64,000 bases of DNA from Haloarcula sp. CBA1129 (lineage in GTDB: Archaea; Halobacteriota; Halobacteria; Halobacteriales; Haloarculaceae): assembly GCF_008729015.1 (NCBI RefSeq), contig NZ_RKSM01000001.1, positions 2,418,001-2,482,000 on the forward strand. The letters run 5' to 3'. Shown here in pieces: positions 9,651 through 19,425 of the stretch. The notes below the pieces were generated by a model. The model saw nothing but the letters and a program-made list of their open reading frames with translations. It was not told the DNA's origin and did not search any database. Within the stretch, counting starts at the first letter, position 1, and every line of letters starts with the position of its first letter. The position numbers were made by a program, and so were the translations under genes.

Positions 9651-12002
9651 CTAGTTCCAGTCGGGGCTGGAGCCCTGTTTCGGGCCGGACCGCGATAGCC
9701 GCTTTCTGAGATAGCGTGTAATCGGGAACAGCCGCTCGCTCAGCCGACCGGAAACCCCGGTCTGGCTGGCGTAGACGAGGACTGGCACGTCCCGCTCGGC
9801 GGCGAGGGCGATGACCTCGTCAGGCGTGCTGCCGAACAGGGCCTGCCTGAGCCAGCGGTCCCGCGACGCACCGATGACCAGCACACCGCCGTTCTCCGCC
9901 GCAGTCTCGACGAGGCCGTCGGCGACGGTCCCGGCCCGGACGTTGTGGACTTGCGTCGTCTCGACGCCTTCGAGTGCATCGAGCGTGGTGCCCGGGGCCT
10001 CGTTGGCCCCCTTGTCGTCGGTACTGACGTTGATGAGGTGGAGGTCGCTCCCCAGTTGCCCGAGCGCGTTCACGAGCGGGAGCACTGCTTGGTGGTGTGG
10101 GCCGCCGCCCGCACCGATGTTGATCACGTCGAGGTCGTCCGCGGACGTGGTCTTGTCGGCAAAGAACACGTCACAGGGCGCTTCGCGCTCGACAGTCTCG
10201 GTGACGTCCTGATGGCGCTCGGGATACCCCATGAGGATGAGGTCGGCGTCGTCGTCGCGCGCCGTCTGGAGGATGTCGAAGGCTACGTCGCGGCAGGTGT
10301 GGCCCTCGATGAGGAAGTCGACGCCGTACCCGTTCTCGTCTAGCTCTGACCGGATCCGCTCGGTTCGTGCCTTCGCGGTGTCCTGAACGGATTCCCAAGG
10401 CGTCTGGTCGGGCACCTGCGTCACGTTGAGGACGTGGACGATTGGGTCCTCGTCGGACACCTCCGCGAGCGCCGCCGCGAGTTCGACGTAGCGAGCGGCG
10501 CGGTCCGGGCGTGCGATGGGAACGAGGATGCGGAAGCCACCGTCTCCGGCCGCTCCAGCGGCCCCGGCGACCGCTTCAACCTCGCTTTCGCTCGCCGCAC
10601 CCGATGCCGGGGCCTCCGGAACCACCTCCCGGAGCAAGTCCTCGGTCTCCGGCGCACCGCCCCACGCGAGGTACGCGACGACCATAGCGCCCGTCAGAAC
10701 CAGCCCGGTTACGACGCCCTTCGGCGGGAGGTTGTAGATGAGACCGAGGTTCGCGAGCACGCCGATGACCGGCACGACCGGGACGCCCGGCACGCGGAAG
10801 CCGCGCGTGATGTCCGGGAACCGCCGCCGGGAGTAGATGAGTGCGACGTTGACGACGGCCAGCGGCATGAGGAGGTTCAGCGTCGCAAACCCAGTCAGGG
10901 CGTTCAGCCCCAGATGGAGGCCGAGCCCGGCGAGCAGGCCACCCTCCGCCGGAAACAGCGCGATGAAGAACACGATGAGCAGAATGATGACCGCCGTCGC
11001 GCTCCCAACGCTCCACGACGGCGTCCCGTAGTCGGGATGGATGCGCGAGAACCGCCGGGGGGCCTGCCCACGGGTCCCCATCAACGAGCCGATGCTGCTC
11101 GCGGCGAGAATCGAGGCGTTCGAGGCCGAAACCATCGAGAAAATCGCGCCGGCGACGATGAGGCTCTCGCCGATACTTCCGAGGAACGAGGCGGCGACCC
11201 GGCCCATCGCCGTTTCGCCCTCCTGTGCGATAATCTCGGCCGGGACCGGGGAGTTCACCATCGCGATGATGACGAACGCGTAGAGGACGGTGACCGTCAG
11301 CATGCTCGCGGCGATGGCACGGGGGACAGTCCGCTTCGGCTCGATTATCTCGCCCGCGCTGGCCGCGATGGCCGAGAAACCGAAGAACGTGATGAACGCC
11401 AGCGCCGAGATGGTGAGGATATCGACGGGACCGCCGCCGAAGTTAGCGGCGAACTTGCCGACGGCCACCGAAGGACCGCGGAAGGCGAACGCGCCGCCGA
11501 TGAACGCCATCAGGACGGCGACCTTCGCGCCCGTGACGATGAGCTGGAAGCTTCCGCTCTCCTCGGTCCCCCGCGCATTGAGGATCCCGAGCAGGAGCGC
11601 CGTCGCCACGCCGGCGGTCCCGTGGGGCAGGAAGTGAAGCGATTCGGGGAGGAGGAAGCGGACGACCCACTCGTCCATCGTCGCGAGGTAGAACGCCGTC
11701 GTCCCGGTGTAGCCGAGAAACAACGACATCCCGATGCTGTAGGTCAGCAGGTCCCGTTCCTCGAAGGTTCGCGAACAGAAGAGGTAGCCGCCGCCGTTCT
11801 CGGAGTAGACCGATGCGAACTCGGAGTACGCGGCGGCGGTAACGCCCGCGATGACGGCGGCGATGACGAACGCAATGACGGCGCTCGACCCGATTGCTGC
11901 GACGGCAGTGCCAGACAGCGAGAAAATCCCGGCTGCTATCATCGTCCCCAGCCCGATTGCGAACGCGATCTTGAAGTCTAGCGTTCGGGTGTGTTCGACC
12001 AT
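9651..12002 (-). CDS. APC-family amino acid permease with two C-terminal USP domains
   Basis: The 783-residue protein starts at ATG 12002 with KIAFAIGLGTMIAAGIFSLSG, the first membrane segment of an APC-superfamily amino acid transporter (about 12 segments, residues 10-470). Two universal stress protein domains follow in the cytoplasm: about 500-625 (ILVPIARPDRA ... DLILMGYPER) and 635-750 (GGVLVIGASRDRW and PVLVYAS). Such permease-USP fusions are common in haloarchaea; the USP part may sense nucleotide and gate transport (inference). Longer upstream frames exist but are not needed. Confidence 0.9.
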   Translation of the reverse strand: MVEHTRTLDFKIAFAIGLGTMIAAGIFSLSGTAVAAIGSSAVIAFVIAAVIAGVTAAAYSEFASVYSENGGGYLFCSRTFEERDLLTYSIGMSLFLGYTGTTAFYLATMDEWVVRFLLPESLHFLPHGTAGVATALLLGILNARGTEESGSFQLIVTGAKVAVLMAFIGGAFAFRGPSVAVGKFAANFGGGPVDILTISALAFITFFGFSAIAASAGEIIEPKRTVPRAIAASMLTVTVLYAFVIIAMVNSPVPAEIIAQEGETAMGRVAASFLGSIGESLIVAGAIFSMVSASNASILAASSIGSLMGTRGQAPRRFSRIHPDYGTPSWSVGSATAVIILLIVFFIALFPAEGGLLAGLGLHLGLNALTGFATLNLLMPLAVVNVALIYSRRRFPDITRGFRVPGVPVVPVIGVLANLGLIYNLPPKGVVTGLVLTGAMVVAYLAWGGAPETEDLLREVVPEAPASGAASESEVEAVAGAAGAAGDGGFRILVPIARPDRAARYVELAAALAEVSDEDPIVHVLNVTQVPDQTPWESVQDTAKARTERIRSELDENGYGVDFLIEGHTCRDVAFDILQTARDDDADLILMGYPERHQDVTETVEREAPCDVFFADKTTSADDLDVINIGAGGGPHHQAVLPLVNALGQLGSDLHLINVSTDDKGANEAPGTTLDALEGVETTQVHNVRAGTVADGLVETAAENGGVLVIGASRDRWLRQALFGSTPDEVIALAAERDVPVLVYASQTGVSGRLSERLFPITRYLRKRLSRSGPKQGSSPDWN

Positions 12003-12297
12003 TCGTCTGGCGACTGATTGCCCCAGTCGGTACGTAATAGTGTCGTTCAAGTGATCGTCCCAACACCGCCTCCCGTTTTGTTTTCGACGATCCGTGGAGA
12101 AGACGCCCGCTTCGCGTCGTCTTCGCTTGCGACCGGGAGCAAGACAGTGTGGAATAAGGGCGCAGCACTGCCGGAAACACACCGGAGCACAGTTTCGCAA
12201 GCCGCGTCTTCGCATCGTCATTGCACCGGGTCGATACGCCGCCGCGCTGTCCCAGAACAAGACACTGCTATAGGCCCGGCCACCGAAACCACTGACA
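12003..12297. other. Divergent intergenic region between permease and MOSC genes
   Basis: No gene is supported here. It must hold the promoters of both flanking genes. A 7-bp stem (GAAGACG 12099-12105 and CGTCTTC 12118-12124) is present but is within chance expectation. Confidence 0.5.
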
Positions 12298-13083
12298 GTG
12301 GCACACGTCGAACGACTTACCGTCTACCCCGTCAAGGCGCTGGACGGCATGGACTGCGACTCGGTATCGATCCGCCCGGGCGGGACGCTGGCTCACGACC
12401 GCGAGTTCGCCATGGCCGACACCGACGACAACGTGGTCAACGGAAAGCGAACGGATCGCGTCCACGATATCGACACCAGCTATACCGCCGAGACAGGAAC
12501 GCTGTCGGTCACAGCCGACGGCGACAGCGCGTCATTCGAACTCCGGGATGAGCGAGACCGTACCCGAGCAGCCGACTGGCTCGGTGCGTTCTTCGACGTG
12601 GATCTGACCATCAAACGCGACGAGAACTGCGGCTACGTCGACCGGCGGGAGATGGGGCCGTCGGTCATCAGCACTGCGACGCTGGAAACCGTGGCGTCGT
12701 GGTTCGACGAGGTGACAGTCGACGGGCTGCGCAGACGACTCCGAGCGAACGTCGAGATCGGCGGCGTCCCGGCGTTCTGGGAGGACCGCTTCGTCGGCGC
12801 GGACGCTCCTGCGTTCCGGGCCGGTGGCGTCCGCTTCGAAGGCGAAACACCCTGTGGTCGCTGTGTGGTCCCCCAGCGGGACCCTGACACCGGCGAGGAA
12901 ACCCCGGAGTTCCGGGAGCGGTTCATCGAACGCCGGCGGGAGATGTTCCCGGAGTGGGCCGACCGGGACGCCTTCGACCACTTCTACACGCTGATGCTCA
13001 TCGCACGCGTTCCCGAGGGCGACCGCGGTTCGGAGCTGACCGCCGGGGACCCCGTCGAGGTCGTGTCGGCGGCCGAGACGTAA
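12298..13083 (+). CDS. MOSC domain protein
   Basis: The protein begins with GTG at 12298 (MAHVERLTVYPVKALDG), which matches the usual first strand of the MOSC N-terminal beta-barrel. Its 261 residues hold the barrel (1-95) and the MOSC domain, with a conserved Cys in TPCGRCVVPQRD (about residue 183). MOSC proteins bind a molybdenum cofactor or sulfur carrier and include the mARC reductases that reduce N-hydroxylated substrates. The next gene (13141) encodes a ferredoxin on the same strand, 57 nt downstream, a possible electron donor. Confidence 0.86.
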   Translation: MAHVERLTVYPVKALDGMDCDSVSIRPGGTLAHDREFAMADTDDNVVNGKRTDRVHDIDTSYTAETGTLSVTADGDSASFELRDERDRTRAADWLGAFFDVDLTIKRDENCGYVDRREMGPSVISTATLETVASWFDEVTVDGLRRRLRANVEIGGVPAFWEDRFVGADAPAFRAGGVRFEGETPCGRCVVPQRDPDTGEETPEFRERFIERRREMFPEWADRDAFDHFYTLMLIARVPEGDRGSELTAGDPVEVVSAAET

Positions 13084-13140
13084 CGGGCGAATCTCGGCGA
13101 GACCGACAATCGAAAGACGGTCCATCTCGAATGGAGCGTA

Positions 13141-13482
13141 ATGGCAGACGCGGACGACACCGTCGACCCGAGCGAGTTCGGCGAACAGGATGGCCCCCCA
13201 ATCGAGGAGAAACCGTACAAGATAATCTTCGAGGCCAACAAGTGCTTCGGCGCGGGCAAGTGCGCCGAAAAGTCGCGCAACTGGACGCTCGATCTGGACA
13301 CTGGCATCGCCAAGCCCGAGACCTACTTCATCGACGAGGCGGACCTCGATCACAATATCGCGGCTGCGGAGGCCTGCCCGGCGAAGAAAGACCGGGGCAT
13401 CATCCACGTCATCGACCGGCGAACCAACGAAGAAATCGCTCCGGACCCGAACGGCGACGGGTCACTCTCTGTCGACTGGTAG
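13141..13482 (+). CDS. Monocluster ferredoxin, probably 3Fe-4S type
   Basis: This 113-residue acidic protein has CFGAGKC followed later by EACPAKK. In a 4Fe-4S ferredoxin the motif is CxxCxxC...CP; here the middle Cys is Ala, leaving three cluster ligands, which suggests a [3Fe-4S] cluster or one open iron site. The N-terminal 25 residues and the C-terminal tail (PDPNGDGSLSVDW) are outside the fold. It follows the MOSC gene on the same strand and may donate electrons to it, or to a P450; both are inferences. Confidence 0.85.
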   Translation: MADADDTVDPSEFGEQDGPPIEEKPYKIIFEANKCFGAGKCAEKSRNWTLDLDTGIAKPETYFIDEADLDHNIAAAEACPAKKDRGIIHVIDRRTNEEIAPDPNGDGSLSVDW

Positions 13483-13667
13483 CGTCGTTTCTGATAGCGA
13501 CAGCTTCACTGCCACCTATCAATCCACGTAGCCACCGGTGCGCGCGGTCAGAGACACCAATAATTCAGTTCTACACGGTCGAATCTCTGTATTCGGAGAC
13601 CAGCCGTTACAGGATATATCATGTAAGATTACTATAGATAATAAACTGAATTTCTTGATGCAAGCAG

Positions 13668-13677
13668 TTTAATATTT
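13668..13677 (+). promoter_or_regulatory. Candidate TATA box of the dpp operon
   Basis: TTTAATATTT sits in an AT-rich stretch (about 13600-13690) unlike its surroundings. Transcription would start near 13700, after the in-frame ATG at 13689, which supports ATG 13731 as the start of the binding protein. A 9-bp inverted repeat, AATTCAGTT (13562-13570) and AACTGAATT (13644-13652), lies upstream. Confidence 0.45.
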
Positions 13678-13730
13678 CAAGCTACTGTATGACAAAACTT
13701 CTATTTGTGGGGGGCAATTTGGGTCTCAAT

Positions 13731-15593
13731 ATGCCACGTTCAAGTAGCATGGAGCGTCGATCGTTTCTGAAAGCGACGGGCAGTGCTGCGGCGGCCGCAG
13801 CGCTGGCGGGATGTTCGGGTGATAGTGACGGAACTGAGGAAGAAGAGGGGACCGGAGGCGGTATGGACTCGACGGATAGCAGCGGGGGCGATGTCGGGAC
13901 CGACCTGAAACAGGACGGGGACCTCTGGCGGGTCAACACGGGGACGATGACGACGATGGACCCGATTGAGGCGACCGACACCCAGTCGGGAATTGTCATC
14001 CAGCAGATGTTCGACCCGCTGATGAACTATCCCAACAGCCAGCCCGCCGTAGAGGGGCTTATGGCCGCGGACTACGAGGTATCCGAGGACTTCACCACCT
14101 ACACGTTCCAGTTGAAGGATGCGACCTTCCACAACGGCGACACCGTAACAGCCAGTGACTTCGCCTACGCCTTCGAGCGACTGACTGCATCTGAAAACTC
14201 CAGTCGTGCCTACTTCGTTCTGGACTCGCTGGGCGTGACACACGAGACGACGACAGAGACAATCGACGGCGAAGAACAGGAAGTGTACCAGCCCGGGACC
14301 CTCGGTGTCACGGCCGTTGACGAAACAACACTTGAAATTCAGCTGGAATCGCCGTTCGCCTCCACGCTGGAGATGCTCGCGTACTCCTCTTTCTCCCCAG
14401 TTCCCGAGGGTATGGTCGGCGACATCGAAGGGTACGACGGCGAGATGACCCAAGCCGAGTTCTCCAGTTCGAACCCCATCGGGAACGGCCCCTTCGAGTT
14501 CGATACGTGGGACTCCGGAACTGAGGCAAGGGTCGGTGCGTACGACGACTATTACGGCGAAAGCCCGAGCGTCGACGGCGTCCACTTTGCGGTCATCGAG
14601 AACGATTCGGCCAATTACAACTACGCGATGAACCGGAACGCCGATATCTTTGAATTGCCCACGGCGCAGTACGACCCCGCGAAGGTATCCGTTGAAGAGG
14701 AAGACGATCAGGGTCGTCAGATCGGGACCTACGGCGAGTTGCGCAACGGTGCAACGGCCAACTACTCCGGTGTATCGAACATCGGTGTGTTCTATCTCGG
14801 ATTTAATATGGCCAACGTGCCCAAGCCGGTTCGTCAGGCAGTCGCGTACGCGATGAACCAGCACACCGTTGTCGAGCAGGTGTTCAAGCAGCGCGGCGAG
14901 CCCGCGTACAACTTCACGCCGAAATCGGTCTTCCCCGGCGGCGCCCAGAACTACAACGACCGCGCCGAAAACGAGTACCCGTACGGCTACGACGACAGCC
15001 GGCTCGGCGAGGCCCGTTCGGTGATGGAAGAGGCTGGCTACGGCGAAAACGAACGTGTTGCCATCGAGCTAACGATATACGAGTCCGGTGTCTGGAGTGA
15101 AACTGCAAGCATTCTTCGAGACCAACTCCAGAGCGTGTACATCGACCTCGAAATCAATCAGGCACCGTTCAACACGCTGCTCGAACGTGGTCGCAACGGC
15201 GAGCTAGAGATGTACTCGCTTGGCTGGGTCGCCGACTGGCCCGCCCCGGACAACTTCCTCCAGCTGCTGAACCCGCCACAGACCGATACGAGCCTCGACT
15301 TCCCGATTTCGTACGTCAACTGGAAGCCGGAGAACGGCGACGCTGCCCAGCAGGCAACGGAGGCGTATCAGTCAATCAGCGAGAACCCAGCACCGACAGA
15401 GGAAGACCAAGCCGCCCGGAACGACGCATATATCCAGTTGGAGGATGCCAACTGGGAAGACGTCGCAATGCTGCCGGTGTACCACGAACTGACGGAGTTG
15501 TTCTGGTACGACCACGTCGACTTTACGCCGCCAGCCGGGATGGGGCCGAGCCGACAGAAGATGAACACTGTCTCTCTCGGAGAGCGTCAGTAG
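13731..15593 (+). CDS. dppA: Peptide ABC transporter substrate-binding lipoprotein
   Basis: A family-5 (DppA/OppA-type) extracellular binding protein of 620 residues. With the start at 13731, a Tat signal (RRSF at 9-12, then a hydrophobic Ala-rich stretch) leads to the lipobox LAGC with lipidated Cys at 28. An acidic Ser/Gly/Glu linker follows, then the SBP_bac_5 fold (DLWRVNTGTMTTMDP, AMNQHTVVEQVFKQRGEPA). It captures peptides, or possibly another oligomeric solute, outside the membrane. It is the first gene of a five-gene transporter operon; a further ATG at 13749 is also possible. Confidence 0.93.
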   Translation: MPRSSSMERRSFLKATGSAAAAAALAGCSGDSDGTEEEEGTGGGMDSTDSSGGDVGTDLKQDGDLWRVNTGTMTTMDPIEATDTQSGIVIQQMFDPLMNYPNSQPAVEGLMAADYEVSEDFTTYTFQLKDATFHNGDTVTASDFAYAFERLTASENSSRAYFVLDSLGVTHETTTETIDGEEQEVYQPGTLGVTAVDETTLEIQLESPFASTLEMLAYSSFSPVPEGMVGDIEGYDGEMTQAEFSSSNPIGNGPFEFDTWDSGTEARVGAYDDYYGESPSVDGVHFAVIENDSANYNYAMNRNADIFELPTAQYDPAKVSVEEEDDQGRQIGTYGELRNGATANYSGVSNIGVFYLGFNMANVPKPVRQAVAYAMNQHTVVEQVFKQRGEPAYNFTPKSVFPGGAQNYNDRAENEYPYGYDDSRLGEARSVMEEAGYGENERVAIELTIYESGVWSETASILRDQLQSVYIDLEINQAPFNTLLERGRNGELEMYSLGWVADWPAPDNFLQLLNPPQTDTSLDFPISYVNWKPENGDAAQQATEAYQSISENPAPTEEDQAARNDAYIQLEDANWEDVAMLPVYHELTELFWYDHVDFTPPAGMGPSRQKMNTVSLGERQ

Positions 15594-15704
15594 TCGCGTC
15601 CCTCGCTAGCGTTTCGCCTCCGTCACAGCGGTGACGGTCCCAAGTTCGCAGCCCTCAAAGATTATGAACTCACAAATACCCGTACAACCGAGACGAGACA
15701 AGCC

Positions 15705-16745
15705 ATGAGCCGCTTCACATACCTGTTCAAGCGCGTGGCACTCTCAATCCCCGTTATTATTTTCGGGACGACAGTAACGTTCGCAATCATCCGATTGGGG
15801 CCGCTCAGTCCTGCGGCAGCAATCCTCGGGCCACAAGGCGATGCCCGCGCGATCCGACAGATCGAGCAACGGCTGGGACTGAACGACCCCCTCTGGGAGC
15901 AGTACTTCGATTTCATGGGTGATCTGTTCCTGTTTGATCTGGGCCAGTCATGGGTGATCAACTCCGGAACGCCGGCCATCGAACTCATCATCAGCTACGC
16001 ACCACGGACCATCTGGCTCGGGTTCTGGGCAGTCCTGATCGCCCTCGGAGTCGGAATTCCGCTCGGCTTCTACGCCGGCCTGAATCCCAACACGTTCTCT
16101 GACTACTTCGCCTCCTTCGGGGGGATTGTCTGGCGAGCGATGCCGAACTTCTGGCTTGCGGTGATTCTGGTTACGGTGCTTTCACAGACGGAACAGCTGT
16201 TTGGATTCAGCTGGACCAGTTTCATCGTCGAGACCAACGTCGTGACCTCGCCGAACCTCGCCGTGCTCAAGAACCCGACGAGATTGATAACCGACCCGGG
16301 ACAGGCATGGACTAATCTGGCGAAAGCGACAAAACAGATACTGCCGCCGGCACTCGTACTCGGGTCCGCGTCGATGGGTACAGAGATGCGGATCGGTCGA
16401 ACTGCCGTTCTCGAAACGATCAACTCGAAGTACGTCGAGACGGCCAAGGCCAAAGGCGTCTCGCCGCGGGTACTGGTCTGGAAGCACATCTTCCGGAACG
16501 CTCTGATTCCGCTCGTGCCAGTCATCACTGCGGAGGCGTTCATCCTGATTGGCGGGTCGGTGCTCGTCGAAACTGTCTTCTCGATTAACGGTATCGGCCT
16601 CCTGTTCTTCCGGGCAGCGGAGCAGGGGGACCTCCCGCTTGTTGGCACACTGATGTATCTGTTCATCCTCCTTATCGTCGGTCTGAACATCGTACAGGAC
16701 TTCGCGTACACAATTATCGATCCGCGTGTGGGGTATGACGGATGA
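15705..16745 (+). CDS. dppB: Peptide ABC transporter permease (DppB type)
   Basis: The 346-residue inner-membrane permease begins with MSRFTYLFKRVALSIPVIIFGTT-like DppB sequence, has about six membrane segments, and carries the coupling-helix EAA region around YVETAKAKGVSPRVLVWKHI. It forms half of the membrane channel together with the next gene. Its stop overlaps the start of the dppC-type gene by 4 nt (ATGA), so the two are translationally coupled. A family-typical periplasmic loop is enlarged around residues 165-200. Confidence 0.93.
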   Translation: MSRFTYLFKRVALSIPVIIFGTTVTFAIIRLGPLSPAAAILGPQGDARAIRQIEQRLGLNDPLWEQYFDFMGDLFLFDLGQSWVINSGTPAIELIISYAPRTIWLGFWAVLIALGVGIPLGFYAGLNPNTFSDYFASFGGIVWRAMPNFWLAVILVTVLSQTEQLFGFSWTSFIVETNVVTSPNLAVLKNPTRLITDPGQAWTNLAKATKQILPPALVLGSASMGTEMRIGRTAVLETINSKYVETAKAKGVSPRVLVWKHIFRNALIPLVPVITAEAFILIGGSVLVETVFSINGIGLLFFRAAEQGDLPLVGTLMYLFILLIVGLNIVQDFAYTIIDPRVGYDG

Positions 16746-18208
16746 TGGAAACTGAGACAGAGCTTACCGACGACATCGATCAACCACTGAGAGACCGGCT
16801 CAAGGCACACCCCAAGCCGGCATTACTGTGGGGAATCGGACTGTGTGTACTGCTGTTGCTTGAAGGACCGACATACCTCGATGGACTGCTCGGCGCGATA
16901 GGGTACGGACTCGCGGTGGTCCCGGGAGCGCCCGGAGCCGAGGCGTTTGCGAGTGCCGCAGCCTTCTTCGGCGAGCTACCCCATCTGCTGAGCCGCGAGC
17001 TGATACCCAACCGCGGGTACTACGACGGGAGTAGCTGGCAGGGCACGTTCCTCGGCCTTGAGCCGAAGTACGCATGGCTCATTCGCTTCCTGCTGGTGTA
17101 TGTCTACGTTGCAGTGTTGCTGGGCTGGCTGTGGTACGGCTACGTCCTCTTCCGCCGGCACTACCGGGCGGCTAACTGGACGCCGACTGACGACGTCATC
17201 GACCGCCTCCGGAGCCACTACTGGGGCCTGTTCGGGCTCGCTGTCGTCGTGTTCTTCATCACAATGGCCGCATTCGCGCCCGTTGTCGGCCCAACGACGG
17301 CCGAGGAGAACATCGAGGGGCCGTACTCCCACGAGATGCAGTACTTCAACGAGGACACGGAGACGGTCGAAACGATTACTATCGGCGAGGCGAATCTCGG
17401 CTCCGCTTCGCGCGGGAGCGGGGACAGCAACGTCGGGCTCTGGAGTTACGACGACTTCGGGCGGTTCCACCCTGTCGGAACGCTCGTCAGCGGCAAGGAC
17501 CTGTTCACCTTCCTCGCCTTTGGCGCACGAGTGTCGCTGTTCATCGGCCTCGGGTCGATGGCGATTGCGGGCTTTATCGCAACGACGCTCGCATTAGTGA
17601 CCGCCTACTACAAGGGGGTGACTGACCTCATCGTGGTCCTGACCAGCGACTCCGTACAGGCAATGCCAGCGTTGCTGCTGGTGATTCTTGCGACAGTGGT
17701 GTTCAAGAACCACTGGATAGCAGAGATCTACAACGGGGCGATGCTGTTCATCCTTCTGTTTGCGTTGATACGCTGGCCGGGGCTGTGGCGAGCGGTCCGT
17801 GGCCCTGCATTACAAGTCGGCGAACAGGAGTGGGTCGACGCGGCAAAGAGTTACGGCCAGCGACCGACTGTGATTATGCGAAAACATATGGCACCGTATA
17901 TCCTCGGCTATCTACTGGTGTACGCCTCCCTGACGCTCGGTGGCGTCATTATCTCGGTCTCTGCCCTCTCGTTCCTCGGACTCGGGATCACCGCCCCGAC
18001 TCCTGAGTGGGGGCGAGCGATCAACATCGGACAACAGTACATCGCCAGTCAGTCCTGGCACATCTCGCTCATTCCGGGCATCCTGATTACGCTGGTTGTC
18101 ACCGGCTTCAACGCCCTGAGTGATGGGATTCGTGACGCCATCGACCCACAGAGTGAGGGTGCCGAAGGCGGTGCGACTGGCGCGGCCGCCGGAGGTGGTG
18201 GCGGATGA
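16742..18208 (+). CDS. dppC: Peptide ABC transporter permease (DppC type), extended N-terminus
   Basis: The second channel subunit is 488 residues, far longer than the usual 300 or so. The canonical DppC part begins at about residue 155 (RLRSHYWGLFGLAVVVFF) and has the EAA motif EQEWVDAAKSYGQRP. In front of it lie about 150 extra residues with roughly three hydrophobic segments (including LWGIGLCVLLLLEGP and FLLVYVYVAVLLGWLW). The start overlaps the previous stop; ATG 16745 is an alternative. The C-terminus is Gly/Ala-rich, and the stop overlaps the next start. Confidence 0.92.
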   Translation: MMETETELTDDIDQPLRDRLKAHPKPALLWGIGLCVLLLLEGPTYLDGLLGAIGYGLAVVPGAPGAEAFASAAAFFGELPHLLSRELIPNRGYYDGSSWQGTFLGLEPKYAWLIRFLLVYVYVAVLLGWLWYGYVLFRRHYRAANWTPTDDVIDRLRSHYWGLFGLAVVVFFITMAAFAPVVGPTTAEENIEGPYSHEMQYFNEDTETVETITIGEANLGSASRGSGDSNVGLWSYDDFGRFHPVGTLVSGKDLFTFLAFGARVSLFIGLGSMAIAGFIATTLALVTAYYKGVTDLIVVLTSDSVQAMPALLLVILATVVFKNHWIAEIYNGAMLFILLFALIRWPGLWRAVRGPALQVGEQEWVDAAKSYGQRPTVIMRKHMAPYILGYLLVYASLTLGGVIISVSALSFLGLGITAPTPEWGRAINIGQQYIASQSWHISLIPGILITLVVTGFNALSDGIRDAIDPQSEGAEGGATGAAAGGGGG

Positions 18209-19425
18209 GCCACAGCGACGACGGCGAGCCGCTGCTGGCCGTGGACAACCTCCGAACCGTGTTCCACAGCGAGCGGGAGGAGATCCGCGCTGTCGACGGG
18301 GTTTCCTTCGAGATCTCGCGCGGCGAGACACTCGGTATCGTCGGCGAATCCGGCTCGGGCAAGAGTGTCACGGCACGCTCGATAATGGGACTGGTCGACA
18401 GTCCGGGCGAAATCCGCGAGGAGTCGTCCATCCGACTAGACGGGAGAGAGCTGACGACGCTTTCCGAAAAGCAGTATCGGTCAGTTCGTGGCGGGGACAT
18501 CGCAATGGTGTTTCAGGACCCGCTGAGCTCGCTCAACCCGGTGTACACTGTCGGGAACCAGATTATCGAGGCGCTGGAGCTCCACCGAAATATGGAGGGG
18601 GCCGAAGCCAAATCGGAAGCCATCGAACTGCTGCGTGCGGTCGGCATCCCCGACGCGGCACGGCGCGTCGATGAGTTCCCCCACGAGTTCTCCGGCGGAA
18701 TGCGTCAGCGAGCCGTCATCGCGATGGCACTGGCCTGTGACCCCGACCTGCTCATCTGTGATGAGCCGACGACAGCGCTCGATGTCACTATTCAGGCCCA
18801 GATTCTGGACCTGCTACAGGAAATTCAGACGGAGCGTGACATCGGTATCATGTTCATCACGCACGACATGGGCGTCATCGCGGAGGTCGCTGACCGCGTC
18901 GCCGTGATGTACGCGGGCGAAGTCGTCGAGAAAGCGCCCGTAGAGGAACTGTTCGCGAACCCACACCACCCATACACGCAGGGGCTGCTGCAGAGCATTC
19001 CCGGTCGGAACCCCAGTGCGGATCGGCTACCCACTATCGAAGGGGACGTGCCGACGCCACACGAATCGGCGTCGTACTGCCGGTTCGTCAGCCGGTGCCC
19101 GAAGGGCTTCGACGAGTGTGAGCGGGTCCATCCCGCCCATGTGGAGGTCGGCGAATCAGCAGACCACACCGCCGCCTGTCTCCTGTACCCTGAAGACATG
19201 CCTACCGACGATACTGTGACACACCACGAAGAGAACGCGGACCAGACGGGCGCCGAGGCAAGCGAGGCGCTGTCGGCGGACGACTGGCCGGCTGAGCGTC
19301 GAAAGGCTGGTGACGATACCGGTCCGGTCGGGTCTGAAGACAGCGACGCCCGGGCCGATGGTGGCCACGGCCACAGTGCCGGAGACGCCGGCGGACAACT
19401 AGAAGGGGGTGACACAGATGAGTGA
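18205..19425 (+). CDS. dppD: Peptide ABC transporter ATPase (DppD type)
   Basis: An ABC ATPase of 406 residues with Walker A GESGSGKS (47-54), signature FSGGMRQR, Walker [13 protein letters not shown], and the oligopeptide-family Cys-rich tail ([14 protein letters not shown] ... AACLLYP). After it comes a disordered acidic extension of about 75 residues (from about 335) rich in Asp, Glu and Gly. It energises transport with the partner ATPase encoded next. Its start overlaps the permease stop by 4 nt. Confidence 0.93.
   Translation: MSHSDDGEPLLAVDNLRTVFHSEREEIRAVDGVSFEISRGETLGIVGESGSGKSVTARSIMGLVDSPGEIREESSIRLDGRELTTLSEKQYRSVRGGDIAMVFQDPLSSLNPVYTVGNQIIEALELHRNMEGAEAKSEAIELLRAVGIPDAARRVDEFPHEFSGGMRQRAVIAMALACDPDLLICDEPTTALDVTIQAQILDLLQEIQTERDIGIMFITHDMGVIAEVADRVAVMYAGEVVEKAPVEELFANPHHPYTQGLLQSIPGRNPSADRLPTIEGDVPTPHESASYCRFVSRCPKGFDECERVHPAHVEVGESADHTAACLLYPEDMPTDDTVTHHEENADQTGAEASEALSADDWPAERRKAGDDTGPVGSEDSDARADGGHGHSAGDAGGQLEGGDTDE

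Noticed and set aside
10434-11981. Long plus-strand open frame (515 codons)
   Set aside because: It lies antisense to the amino acid permease gene and its product is an Arg/Asp/Glu-rich shadow without any fold, typical of the frame opposite a GC-rich gene.
13562-13652. 9-bp inverted repeat AATTCAGTT/AACTGAATT as an operator
   Set aside because: The arms are 73 nt apart in AT-rich DNA, so chance is likely; it is only mentioned with the dpp promoter.
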